Shown: positions 6,963 to 14,990 of the stretch, piece after piece | Layout: every line of letters starts with the position of its first letter | Numbering within the stretch: the stretch's first letter is position 1 | Origin: Alphaproteobacteria bacterium UBA7691 | GTDB lineage: Bacteria > Pseudomonadota > Alphaproteobacteria > Ferrovibrionales > Ferrovibrionaceae | Reading direction: 5' to 3' | Assembly: GCA_002482765.1 (NCBI GenBank) | Contig: DLGP01000071.1 | Span: 1 to 34,896, forward strand | Length of the DNA stretch: 34,896 nucleotides | The notes under the pieces: generated by a model | Told to the model about the DNA's origin: nothing | Databases searched by the model: none | Seen by the model: only the letters and a program-made list of their open reading frames with translations | Made by a program: the position numbers and the translations under genes

Positions 6963-7901
6963 TCAACCCGGCCGGGGGAATACGCTGCGCACCAAATCGG
7001 CAAGCCGGGGCAGGTTGCCGTCGCCTTCCGGGCGCACCAGTTGGAAAATCGGCACCAGGCCGGCCAGTCGCACCAGATCGGTGAACAGGCCAATGCGGCG
7101 GCCGAGCCGGCGGCCGAGCCGGGCGCGATAGACAATCTCTTCAATCGGCGTGATCGCGGCGGCACCGTTCAAGCGGTAGAGCACCGGCTCGTTTAGCCGT
7201 TTGTCGATGGCGATGCGGATCAGGGCCGCAAGCGGTTTCGGTGTGGCATTCGGACCGGCCACAGCCAGAATCCGTTTCGGATGCTGCGGCCGCCCGATTG
7301 CCAAGTGATCCTGGCTCAGGCCCAGCATCTGCGCCGCATCCGGCCATAGCCGCACCCGCGCCGGGCCGGGGATAACCAGCGCCGCATTTTCGCGGAAAGT
7401 GATCGGGCAGATATCATCGGTCACAACCGCATGCCCCTGCATCGATAACGCGCCGGCCAGCGTGGATTTGCCGCGCCCCGACACTCCGGCCAGGGCAATC
7501 GCCTTATCGCCAATCATGACGCAACTGGCATGCAAGGCCAGCATGCCGCGCTGATGCAGGATGCTGCCGGCAACCACACTGAACAGGAAAGTCTCAATAA
7601 CACTGGTCTCGGCACGGCTATGCTGATCCAGCACAATATCGCGCCCGTTTTGTATGATAAATTTCAGCGTGTCGCCGATGCGCGCCAGCAATGTGCCGTC
7701 AGTGCCGATCTCCACAAACGGGCTGCTCCAGCTGGGTTCCGGCAGGCAATCCGGCACCGGGCCACGGCGCAAGGTTAGGTCTGGTGCGCCCGCATCTGTC
7801 AGCAGCGGCAGGGATGGCAGGGCTATGTCACTGCGCAGCCGATAGCCATAAAACAGGCGGTCTTCGCCCCAGCCGGTATCGTGGCCGGTATCGCGCATCA
7901 T
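6963..7901 (-). CDS. HPr-kinase-like Ser kinase of RiPP cluster
   Basis: A 312-residue protein with a P-loop GVSGRGKST at residues 139-147 in an HPrK/PckA-type core (LHASCV before it, T-D162-D163 after it). The N-terminal ~120 residues are not part of canonical HPrK. There is no PTS HPr gene here. HPrK homologues of this size occur in lasso clusters such as paeninodin, where they phosphorylate the C-terminal Ser of the precursor. The precursor in this window ends in GSTS, so the same reaction is the leading hypothesis. Starts considered are the tandem ATG-ATG at 7901/7898 and a TTG at 7919; ATG 7901 is used. The gene is 24 nt after the B1 stop and 10 nt before the sulfotransferase. Confidence 0.82.
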   Translation of the reverse strand: MMRDTGHDTGWGEDRLFYGYRLRSDIALPSLPLLTDAGAPDLTLRRGPVPDCLPEPSWSSPFVEIGTDGTLLARIGDTLKFIIQNGRDIVLDQHSRAETSVIETFLFSVVAGSILHQRGMLALHASCVMIGDKAIALAGVSGRGKSTLAGALSMQGHAVVTDDICPITFRENAALVIPGPARVRLWPDAAQMLGLSQDHLAIGRPQHPKRILAVAGPNATPKPLAALIRIAIDKRLNEPVLYRLNGAAAITPIEEIVYRARLGRRLGRRIGLFTDLVRLAGLVPIFQLVRPEGDGNLPRLADLVRSVFPRPG

Positions 7902-7925
7902 GGTGGTTGCTTCTGGCAAGGCGGC

Positions 7926-8231
7926 CTACAAATCCTGCGCGGCATCAACCTGGATCAGCCCCAGCTCCAGCAATTCACCCAGGAAGGCCAGCACATCGGC
8001 GCTAATCTCGGCCGCATCGCCGCGATATTGCTGTGCCAGCAGGTCGCATAGATGTTGCACACTCTGCGGCTGTTCCAGCAGGCGCCACAGGGTCGAGGCC
8101 ACATCATCAAGGCCGATATATTTGCCCTGCGCCAGCCCCATCACCACCACTTCGCCATCAATTTCGGCGGTGATCTGCTCGGCATGGCGGGCGATGATGG
8201 CGGCCGGCGTGAGTAGCGGGCTGTGAGACAT
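7926..8231 (-). CDS. PqqD-like leader-binding protein (lasso B1, RRE)
   Basis: A 101-residue PqqD-family protein with the usual beta-rich N-terminal half (EIDGEVVVMGLAQGKYIGLD) followed by helices (ASTLWRLLEQ). Its size and pattern are those of RiPP recognition elements that clamp the precursor leader and hand it to the protease and cyclase. Here it should bind the W22xxP25xL27 motif of the precursor. ATG 8231 is chosen because CAGG lies at good spacing; an in-frame GTG at 8240 is possible. It is separated from the upstream oxygenase gene by ~50 bp containing no other ORF. Confidence 0.85.
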   Translation of the reverse strand: MSHSPLLTPAAIIARHAEQITAEIDGEVVVMGLAQGKYIGLDDVASTLWRLLEQPQSVQHLCDLLAQQYRGDAAEISADVLAFLGELLELGLIQVDAAQDL

Positions 8232-8280
8232 GGTAAGCACCTGTTTTTACTGAAAGGATGTTGATTTGCGGCAGATGGCT

Positions 8281-8916
8281 TCAGCCGTGAAGCCACATAT
8301 TCACGGCAAAGCGGCGATCGGCGAAGGCTGCGCTGGGGCAGGAAATCGGCTGCACTGAATGGCGTGTTATCGACGGGAAAGCCACCAGCTTGTTATGTTC
8401 CGGCATGATGTCATGAAACGCCGCGCTGCCCAGAGCATGCAGGCGCAGCGCCCCACCGGAAAAGCCGCAGGGCAGGCGGTTGAGATACAGCACCAGCGTT
8501 AGCAGGCGCGGATTTGGCCGTTTGTTCACGGCCACAAATGTATCGATATGGCTGTTGAAATGTGCGCCATCACCATGCGCGGCCATTTCCACTTCAACAT
8601 TGCTGGCGGTGAAATGCGGCATGCCGAAGCGGGCTGCTAAAGCCGGCTGCGCCGCCAAGGCTGCTGCCACCAGCGGGGCGAGGAACGGCCCCAGGCCAAC
8701 ATCATCCAGCACCGAGGTTTGCCGGATGCTTGGATCAACGATGATCTTGCCGCTATGCACAAGCGACCCGGCCCTGAAGCGGGCTTCATTCTCGATGGCA
8801 TGATGCAGCAAGCCCGCCGCCAGATCAGCCGGCAGCCATGCCGGCGCAACATGATGCGGCAGGAATTTGCCGCCCGTGGCAGAGCGTTGCGCCATCTGTG
8901 CTGCGGGTGCCGTCAT
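8281..8916 (-). CDS. 2OG-Fe(II) oxygenase (P4H-like) between B1 and B2
   Basis: A 211-residue protein with an HxD motif at H123-I-D125 (FNSHIDTF), distal H186 in ITRHSVQPI, and R202 in RRFAVNMW as the probable 2-oxoglutarate ligand. The segment GFSGGALRL matches the prolyl-4-hydroxylase-type jelly roll. ATG 8916 overlaps the B2 stop (ATGA), so it is translationally coupled to the leader protease. This tight link makes peptide hydroxylation the likely role. It differs clearly from the 2OG oxygenase at 5382, so two distinct hydroxylations are possible. Upstream in-frame starts (up to 8985) would overlap B2 by 70 nt and are not preferred. Confidence 0.85.
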   Translation of the reverse strand: MTAPAAQMAQRSATGGKFLPHHVAPAWLPADLAAGLLHHAIENEARFRAGSLVHSGKIIVDPSIRQTSVLDDVGLGPFLAPLVAAALAAQPALAARFGMPHFTASNVEVEMAAHGDGAHFNSHIDTFVAVNKRPNPRLLTLVLYLNRLPCGFSGGALRLHALGSAAFHDIMPEHNKLVAFPSITRHSVQPISCPSAAFADRRFAVNMWLHG

Positions 8917-9395
8917 GTCACAAACACCGAAATCGGCGTGTAATGCGGCATCTGCTGGCCGCCGGTCACCAGGCCACCCTGGCATTTGCTCCAGGCATGG
9001 GCGATCAGCTTGCCTTCTGCATCCTTGGCCAGGCCAAAATACACTTCAACATCATGGCCGCGCCGCCGCAGCATCAGCGCCGCCGCCAGCGCCTGTTGCA
9101 GGCACACGGCTTTGAAAGGGGCGATACTGCTGGCGCGTTGCACAGCCAGGCCGATGGCGCTGCCCGGGCCTGACTCTGTACCTGGGCCTGTGCTTGAGCC
9201 TGGCGCTGCTTCCGAAACAATCCCGCCAGCATGCAGCCGCAGCCCAAGCCATTGCATGGCGATACGAAACGGCAGCAATGCCAGCATGCCACGGCACAGT
9301 GCCAGATAAATCAGCGCCTCAAGCGCCAGGCCCTGTTCGATGGCGGGCAGGGCCAGGGCGCGGCGCAGCCGGCGGGCGATCATGGGGGCCGTCAT
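8913..9395 (-). CDS. Lasso peptide B2-type leader peptidase (transglutaminase-like)
   Basis: A 160-residue protein of the B2 family, Cys proteases with a transglutaminase-like fold that remove the leader. The C-terminal half has the expected motifs: nucleophile C98 in KAVCLQQALAAALMLRRRG, then VYFGLAKDAEGKLIAHAWSK with H133. The third member of the triad, usually acidic and about a dozen residues after the His, is not obvious (GGLVTGGQQ here). Residues 61-81 form a Gly/Ser/Pro-rich insert (GSSTGPGTESGPGS) between the N-terminal helices and the catalytic part. ATG 9395 overlaps the stop of the upstream Cys-rich gene (ATGA), so the two are co-translated. Confidence 0.85.
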   Translation of the reverse strand: MTAPMIARRLRRALALPAIEQGLALEALIYLALCRGMLALLPFRIAMQWLGLRLHAGGIVSEAAPGSSTGPGTESGPGSAIGLAVQRASSIAPFKAVCLQQALAAALMLRRRGHDVEVYFGLAKDAEGKLIAHAWSKCQGGLVTGGQQMPHYTPISVFVT

Positions 9396-10225
9396 GGCGG
9401 CGCCCCATCTGTCGGCTCATAATGCACCACGGCAGGATAAAGCCTGCGGCCGCCGGTGAAATCAAGATAGCTGTCATCGCCCAGGCGATAGGCGGTCTTG
9501 ATCCAGTGGGTCATGGTTGCCATGACCCGCTTGCGATCATTTGCCGGCCTCGGCTCCAATTGGATGCGCGATAGCAAAGCGGCTTCCAGTTCGACCTGCC
9601 ATGGCTCGAAGCTGTAACGATCAGAGGGGCCGCAATGCACTTCATAATCCGTGCAGCCGCGTTTGACAAAAACCGTGACGCCCGGCCCCAGCTTGGCATG
9701 GGCATTCACGGCATCGCGCACCACCTGATAGGCCGCCCGCGCCGCCTCAACGCCATGCAGATAAAAATAGGCGCCATAGATGCCGGAACTATACGGCGCT
9801 GCTTCATCCAGGCCGCATTTGTAGGTGTAGGGCATCGCCTCGCCCAGATCGCGCAGCGCCACCAATTCACGCAAGGTTTTTGGCACCACCTTTACCTTGA
9901 AACAGGTGGCGCAGCCGGCCGGCACGCGCTGCTTGCGATAAACATGATTGAACATCACGCCCATATAAAAGCGGCAATGCCGGCTGGCATCGCGTGATGC
10001 CCGCACCCAGTCGGAAGGTGTTGGATCAATATTGGGGCGTTGCCAGTTGCCATCCGCAAGCACGCGCAGGCTGCCCGCAGCCACGGCTGCCGCCAGGCTT
10101 TCGGCAACGCTGCGGCCGGCAACAACCTGCGTCAGTACAGCCATGGCATCGGTCATGGTTTGATCGATCCAAGCTGGCGCAGTGCCGTTGCCAGCATCAA
10201 TCCTGACATACGCATAACGGGTCAC
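9392..10225 (-). CDS. Cys-rich protein of unknown function, first gene of RiPP operon
   Basis: A 277-residue soluble protein that I cannot assign to a known enzyme. Cysteines cluster in SRHCRFYMG, GCATCFKVKV (CxxC), YKCGLD and KRGCTDYEVHCGPSD, a pattern that could bind a metal or an Fe-S cluster. Several stretches look like catalytic or cofactor-binding motifs rather than structural ones (KVVPKTLRELVALRDLG, YSSGIYGAYFYLHG). It is not a radical SAM protein (no CxxxCxxC). It heads the - strand operon and overlaps B2 by 4 nt, which ties it to peptide maturation. The GTG start at 10225 follows GGAAA closely and a candidate promoter lies just upstream. The frame stays open to 10363, but the residues before 10225 look non-coding. 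Confidence 0.7.
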   Translation of the reverse strand: MTRYAYVRIDAGNGTAPAWIDQTMTDAMAVLTQVVAGRSVAESLAAAVAAGSLRVLADGNWQRPNIDPTPSDWVRASRDASRHCRFYMGVMFNHVYRKQRVPAGCATCFKVKVVPKTLRELVALRDLGEAMPYTYKCGLDEAAPYSSGIYGAYFYLHGVEAARAAYQVVRDAVNAHAKLGPGVTVFVKRGCTDYEVHCGPSDRYSFEPWQVELEAALLSRIQLEPRPANDRKRVMATMTHWIKTAYRLGDDSYLDFTGGRRLYPAVVHYEPTDGAPP

Positions 10226-10242
10226 TTTCCAAAGACCCGCTA

Positions 10243-10270
10243 TGTATAGACGCCTCAGATACTGTGGCAA
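10243..10270 (-). promoter_or_regulatory. Candidate sigma-70 promoter of the RiPP operon
   Basis: Read on the - strand, TTGCCA (10270-10265) and TATACA (10248-10243) are separated by 16 bp, placing the transcription start about 10 nt upstream of GTG 10225. The match is fair and the position right, but the resulting leader is very short, so an upstream alternative cannot be excluded. Confidence 0.35.
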
Positions 10271-10314
10271 GGCTATTGGTCTGACGAAGTTTTTGCCTGA
10301 AAACCCTACGTTTT

Positions 10315-10340
10315 CTATCGCACCACCACCGCTGCGATAG
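10315..10340. repeat. Perfect inverted repeat in the divergent intergenic region
   Basis: CTATCGCA (10315-10322) and TGCGATAG (10333-10340) form a perfect 8-bp inverted repeat with a 10-nt loop, followed on the + strand by TTTT. It lies in the ~330-bp region between the divergent RiPP operon and carboxylase gene. It may be an operator or a weak terminator; sequence alone does not decide. The rest of the region holds the two promoter candidates and no supported ORF. Confidence 0.4.
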
Positions 10341-10455
10341 TTTTGATGTTTGAATATAACCACACCCTGTTGCCCACCGAAAAATCACAGCCAGGGAAGC
10401 GAAGCCGCAGCATTTGGTTGTGGTGAAATACAGTCCGCATTCGGCAGTAATAAGT

Positions 10456-10472
10456 AAACTGTTGACAGATTT
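10456..10472 (+). promoter_or_regulatory. Candidate operator overlapping a -35 (CTGTTGACAG)
   Basis: AAACTGTTGACAGATTT contains the half-sites CTGT/ACAG and a TTGACA hexamer (10462-10467). Near-identical motifs precede the dehydrogenase gene at 23147 and the flavoprotein gene at 27472. A matching -10 is not clear here. Such short inverted repeats are typical of GntR/FCD-type repressor sites; that identity is inferred. Confidence 0.4.
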
Positions 10473-10559
10473 GGTGTGGCGTGCTTTTTTCCTTCGCAAT
10501 CAGAGAGGAAACCAGCAGCGCTGCCAGCTAGGTGGCGCCGACAGGGCGGGCAATTGGGT

Positions 10560-13500
10560 ATGGGTCAGGCGGTTCAGGATAGCCAGCGCGTGCATGTTGT
10601 GCTGGTCGCAAATCGCGGCGAGATCGCGATCCGCATCTGCCGTGCCGTGTCTGAACTGGGTTGGCGCAGTGTGGTGGTTTATGCCCAGGATGATGCGGCC
10701 GCATTGCATAGCCGCAAGGGCGATGTGGCCGTGGCGCTGGCCGGCAGCGGCAGCGCCGCCTATCTCGATATCGATGCGCTGATCGCGGTGGCGCGCCAGC
10801 AGGGCTGCACCATGGTGCATCCGGGTTACGGTTTTCTCAGTGAGCGCGCCGATTTCTCGCGCCGCTGTCAGGAAGCCGGGCTGAGCTTTGTCGGCCCGAC
10901 GCCGGAAAGCCTTGAGACTTTCGGCAACAAGGCGGCGGCGCGGCAATTGGCTGCGTTATGCGATGTGCCGCTGCCGCGTGGCACTGGTCTGCTGCCATCC
11001 GCCGAGGCGGCGCAGGCTTTCATGCTGTCGCTGGGCCAACCGGCCGCGATAATGCTGAAGGCGGCTGCCGGCGGTGGTGGGCGCGGCATCCGCATTGTGC
11101 GCGAAGCGGCCAGTCTGGCGGCGGATTTTGAGCGCTGCTGTTCCGAGGCGCGGGCGTCCTTTGGCGATGGCGGCGTTTATGCCGAGGAACTGATCGACAA
11201 TGCGCGCCATGTGGAAGTGCAGTTGGTTGGTGATGGCCAGGGCGGCGTGGCGGTGCTGGGTGAACGCGAATGCAGTTTGCAGCGCCGGCAGCAAAAGCTG
11301 ATCGAGGTGGCGCCGGCGCCGGGCCTCAGCGCAACCATCCGGCAGGCATTATTCGACGCCACTTTGCGCATGGCCAGAACGGTAAACTACCGCGGCCTTG
11401 GCACATTCGAATTCCTGGTCGGCCGGCAGGGCGATGCCGGAGCAGACTATTTCCGCTTCCTGGAAGTGAATCCCCGCTTGCAGGTTGAGCATACCGTGAC
11501 CGAGGCGGTGACCGGGCTTGATCTGGTGCAGTTGCAATTGCGCATTGCTGCCGGCGAAAAGCTGACGCCAGAAAAATTGCCAGACCCGTGGCAGCCGCAT
11601 GGCATGGCGATGCAGCTGCGCATCAATGCCGAGACGATGCGGCCCGATGGCATGGCAGTAGCCTCGCTTGGCACAGTCAGCGCCTTTGAGATGCCGGCCG
11701 GGCCTGGAATTCGTGTGGATACCGCCGCCTATATCGGGCATCAGGCCGGGGTCAGTTTTGATTCACTGCTGGCCAAGGTGATTGTACATAGCGGCGCCAG
11801 TGACTTCAGCGCCGTGGTGCGCAAGGCCTATCGCGCGCTTTGCGAATTGCGCATTGAGGGTATTGCCACCAATCTATCCTTCCTCCAGGCGCTGTTGCAG
11901 CATCCCGCTGTGGTGAACAACCACATCCATACCCGCTTCATCGATGAGCATATGGCGGCGCTGCTTGCTGCCGCCGCCACATCGCATCCGACCTTGTATT
12001 TCACCCAGGCGGCTGCCAGCCAGCCGGCGATACAGGGCCGCCAGGTTGATGGCCCGGCCGGCAGCCGGCCGGTCACGGTGCCGATGACCTGCCGTGTCAT
12101 GGATGTGCTGGTGCAGGTGGGCGATGTGGTGAAGGCCGGCCAGCCGCTGGCGATCACCGAAGCGATGAAGATGGAATTTGTCGTTGACGCGCCGTGCAGC
12201 GGAGTTGTGGCGCAGCTTGGCATAAACAAGGGCGATGCCCTGGCCGAAGGCGGCGTATTGCTGTTTGTGCTGCCCAATGGCGCGACAGACGAAGCTGTGG
12301 CGCCAAGCGAGGCCGAGCAGGATCTCAACCTGATCCGCCAGGATCTGGCCCAGGTGATCGCTGCGCATGAAAAACTCTATGATGCTGCGCGGCCCGATGC
12401 CGTTGCACGGCGCCGCAAAAGTGGCCAGCGCACCGCACGCGAAAATGTCGCCGATCTGTGCGATGCCGGCAGCTTCCGGGAATATGGCGGCCTTGCCGTG
12501 GCGGCGCAAAGCAACCGGCGTGAGGCAGCCGAATTGCAGCGGATCAGCCCGGCCGATGGGCTGATCACCGGGGTTGGCACGGTGAATGCCGATCTGTTTG
12601 GCGCTGATCGCACCCAATGTGTGGTGCTGGCATATGACTATACGGTATTCGCCGGCACCCAGGGTGTGATGGCGCATGCCAAGAAGCGCCGCATCTTCCG
12701 CCTCGCCACCAAATGGCGCCTGCCGGTGCTGATGTTTGCCGAAGGCGGCGGCGGCCGGCCCGGCGATACCGACGATCACGGCCATCTCAAACTTTATAAT
12801 GGCAGCTTCTGGTCGCTGGCGCGGCTGCATGGCGAAGTGCCGATTGTTGCCATTGTTTCCGGCCGCTGCTTTGCCGGCAATGCGGCATTGGCTTCCTGCG
12901 CCGATGTGGTGATTGCCTGCGAGAATGCCTCTATCGGCATGGGCGGCCCGGCGATGATCGAAGGTGGCGGCCTGGGCGTTTTTGCCCCGGAGGAAGTTGG
13001 CCCGGTTGCGGTGCAGTCGCGTAATGGCGTGGTCGACATTGTGGTGCGCGACGAAGCCGAAGCGGTATTGGTGGCAAAAAAGTTCATGGGCTATTGCCAG
13101 GGTGTCGCGCCAAGCTGGCAATGCCCGGATCAACGCCGGCTGCGCCATGTGGTGCCGGAAGAACCGCGCCGCGCCTATGACATGCGGGCGGTGATCAACG
13201 CCCTGGCCGATGTTGATTCTGTGCTTGAGCTGCGGCCGAATTTTGGTCATGGCATGATCACGGCGCTGATCCGCATCGAAGGCCAGCCCTTTGCCGTGAT
13301 CGCCAATAATCCGGCGCATCTGGCTGGCGCCATCGATGCCGAGGCGGCCGACAAGGCGGCACAATTCTCCGATCTGGCGGAAACCCTGCGGCTGCCGTTG
13401 CTCACACTCTGCGACACGCCGGGCTTCATGGTCGGCCCGCAGGCCGAGCAGGAAGCCCTGGTACGCCGCTCCGGCCGCATGTTTGTCAGCGGTTCCAAAC

Positions 13501-13913
13501 GCAGCATGCCGCAATTCATGATTGTGGTGCGCAAGGCGTATGGCCTTGGCGCCCTGGCCATGGTGGGCGGCAATTCCTTCGAGCCGCTGTTTTGCGTCGC
13601 CTGGCCAACCGGGCATTTTGGCAAGATGGGCCTGGAAGGCCAGGTCAAGCTGGCCTATCGCAAGGAGCTTGAGGCCATTGCCAATGAAGCCGAACGCGAA
13701 GCCCGCATCCGGCAGATGGTGGCCGAGCTGCATGATCGCGGTTCAGCGCTCAACACGGCGCCGTATCTCTCCATTGATGATGTGATCGATCCGCTGGAAA
13801 CCCGGCACTGGCTGCTGGCTGGCTTGCAGATTGTGCGCCAGCGCGGCGCGCTGGGCGAAAGCCGGCGGGCATTGCACGACCCCGAGCCGTTTGACGCGGC
13901 ATGGCAGGGCTGA
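10560..13913 (+). CDS. Single-chain biotin-dependent acyl-CoA carboxylase (BC-BCCP-CT fusion)
   Basis: An 1117-residue fusion of all catalytic parts of an acyl-CoA carboxylase. The biotin carboxylase domain opens with ANRGEIAIRI (17-26), has the ATP-grasp glycine loop GGGGRGIR (~170) and ends with EVNPRLQVEHTVTE. The biotinyl domain carries EAMKM with the biotinylated Lys at 537. The carboxyltransferase halves (~590-1110) follow, with GQRTAREN, the oxyanion glycines of AEGGGGRPGD and FGKMGLEGQVKLAY. It makes a malonyl-type CoA from an acyl-CoA. Single-chain long-chain acyl-CoA carboxylases are known, but most bacterial propionyl/methylcrotonyl enzymes are two-subunit. ATG 10560 has a weak ribosome-binding site; GTG 10590 is an in-frame alternative. 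It leads the catabolic block and its stop overlaps the next gene's ribosome-binding site. Confidence 0.92.
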   Translation: MGQAVQDSQRVHVVLVANRGEIAIRICRAVSELGWRSVVVYAQDDAAALHSRKGDVAVALAGSGSAAYLDIDALIAVARQQGCTMVHPGYGFLSERADFSRRCQEAGLSFVGPTPESLETFGNKAAARQLAALCDVPLPRGTGLLPSAEAAQAFMLSLGQPAAIMLKAAAGGGGRGIRIVREAASLAADFERCCSEARASFGDGGVYAEELIDNARHVEVQLVGDGQGGVAVLGERECSLQRRQQKLIEVAPAPGLSATIRQALFDATLRMARTVNYRGLGTFEFLVGRQGDAGADYFRFLEVNPRLQVEHTVTEAVTGLDLVQLQLRIAAGEKLTPEKLPDPWQPHGMAMQLRINAETMRPDGMAVASLGTVSAFEMPAGPGIRVDTAAYIGHQAGVSFDSLLAKVIVHSGASDFSAVVRKAYRALCELRIEGIATNLSFLQALLQHPAVVNNHIHTRFIDEHMAALLAAAATSHPTLYFTQAAASQPAIQGRQVDGPAGSRPVTVPMTCRVMDVLVQVGDVVKAGQPLAITEAMKMEFVVDAPCSGVVAQLGINKGDALAEGGVLLFVLPNGATDEAVAPSEAEQDLNLIRQDLAQVIAAHEKLYDAARPDAVARRRKSGQRTARENVADLCDAGSFREYGGLAVAAQSNRREAAELQRISPADGLITGVGTVNADLFGADRTQCVVLAYDYTVFAGTQGVMAHAKKRRIFRLATKWRLPVLMFAEGGGGRPGDTDDHGHLKLYNGSFWSLARLHGEVPIVAIVSGRCFAGNAALASCADVVIACENASIGMGGPAMIEGGGLGVFAPEEVGPVAVQSRNGVVDIVVRDEAEAVLVAKKFMGYCQGVAPSWQCPDQRRLRHVVPEEPRRAYDMRAVINALADVDSVLELRPNFGHGMITALIRIEGQPFAVIANNPAHLAGAIDAEAADKAAQFSDLAETLRLPLLTLCDTPGFMVGPQAEQEALVRRSGRMFVSGSKRSMPQFMIVVRKAYGLGALAMVGGNSFEPLFCVAWPTGHFGKMGLEGQVKLAYRKELEAIANEAEREARIRQMVAELHDRGSALNTAPYLSIDDVIDPLETRHWLLAGLQIVRQRGALGESRRALHDPEPFDAAWQG

Positions 13914-13926
13914 AGGAGGTATGGGT

Positions 13927-14949
13927 GTGACAGACATACAGCCAGCCATGGCAAATCCCGATACATTGCCAGTGGTCAGTGTCGAAGATGTGAAGGTGCA
14001 TTTCCCGGTTGGCCGGCGCGATCTGCTGCGCGCCATTGATGGTGTCAGCCTGCAAGTTTTTGAAGGCGAGGTGCTGGGCATCATCGGCGAATCCGGCTCG
14101 GGCAAATCCACGCTCGGCCGCGCCATTGTGGCGTTGCAGCGCACCACAGCGGGCCGCATCCTGTGTGATGGTGTTGACCTGGGTGCCTTGAAGGGCCGCG
14201 CGTTGCGTGAAACCCGCCGCGCCTATCAGATTGTGTTTCAAGACCCCGATGGTGCGCTCAATCCGCGCCTCACCATCCTGCAATCCGTGCGTGAGCCGCT
14301 TGATATCGAAGGCGGCAGCAGCCTGGCCGAGCGTAACAAGACAGCGTTGAAATGCCTGGACCAGGTTGGCCTCGGCCCGGATTTCGCCAGCCGCTATCCA
14401 CACCAGCTCTCCGGTGGCCAGAAGCAGCGTGTCATCATCGCCCGCGTGCTGACCATGAAGCCGCGCGTGGTGGTGTGTGACGAAGCGGTGGCGGCGCTTG
14501 ATGTTTCGATCCAGGCCGAGATCATCAATCTGTTTGCCAAGCTGCAACGGGATCTGGGCCTCACTTATGTGTTCATCTCGCACGATCTGAATATCGTGGC
14601 GCATATGAGCAACCGCATCGCCGTGATGTATCTCGGCGTCATCATGGAGCTGGGGCCGGTTGAGGCATTGCTCACCAATCCGCTGCATCCCTACACGCTG
14701 AGCCTGCTGCAATCGCGGCCCGATCCGGTGCCGGCCTCAATGCGCACCACGCAGCGCATCATCCTGAAAGGCGAAATTCCCAGCGCCTTGGCGCCGCCTT
14801 CCGGCTGCCGCTTCCGCACCCGCTGCCCGCAGGCGCAACAGCTTTGCGCCGAGCAGGTTCCGGCCTGGGACAATGTAGCACCCGGCCGCTGGGTGGCCTG
14901 CCATTTCGCCCGCACCATCCCCACCAGTCAGGGGCAATTGAAGTCGTAG
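13927..14949 (+). CDS. Dipeptide-type ABC importer ATPase (DppF/OppF-like)
   Basis: A 340-residue ATP-binding subunit of a peptide/opine/nickel-type importer: Walker A GESGSGKST (54-62), signature LSGGQKQR, Walker B VVVCDEAVAALD, H-loop ISHD, and the C-terminal oligopeptide-ATPase extension with the conserved cysteines (GCRFRTRCP...C...C). GTG 13927 is chosen over ATG 13921 because AAGGAGGT (13913-13920) touches the ATG but lies six bases from the GTG. It precedes the binding protein, both permeases and the second ATPase, giving a complete five-gene transporter. Confidence 0.9.
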   Translation: MTDIQPAMANPDTLPVVSVEDVKVHFPVGRRDLLRAIDGVSLQVFEGEVLGIIGESGSGKSTLGRAIVALQRTTAGRILCDGVDLGALKGRALRETRRAYQIVFQDPDGALNPRLTILQSVREPLDIEGGSSLAERNKTALKCLDQVGLGPDFASRYPHQLSGGQKQRVIIARVLTMKPRVVVCDEAVAALDVSIQAEIINLFAKLQRDLGLTYVFISHDLNIVAHMSNRIAVMYLGVIMELGPVEALLTNPLHPYTLSLLQSRPDPVPASMRTTQRIILKGEIPSALAPPSGCRFRTRCPQAQQLCAEQVPAWDNVAPGRWVACHFARTIPTSQGQLKS

Positions 14950-14990
14950 CCGACCAATAAAAACCAAGCGACGGAACAAGGAGAGGAAAT

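Noticed and set aside
10197..10499. 100-residue - strand frame as a second small RiPP gene
   Set aside because: No leader motif or ribosome-binding site, and it covers the promoter and inverted-repeat region.
11874..13733. 619-residue open frame on the - strand
   Set aside because: Antisense to the acyl-CoA carboxylase, rich in His/Arg/Gln without motifs; a shadow frame.
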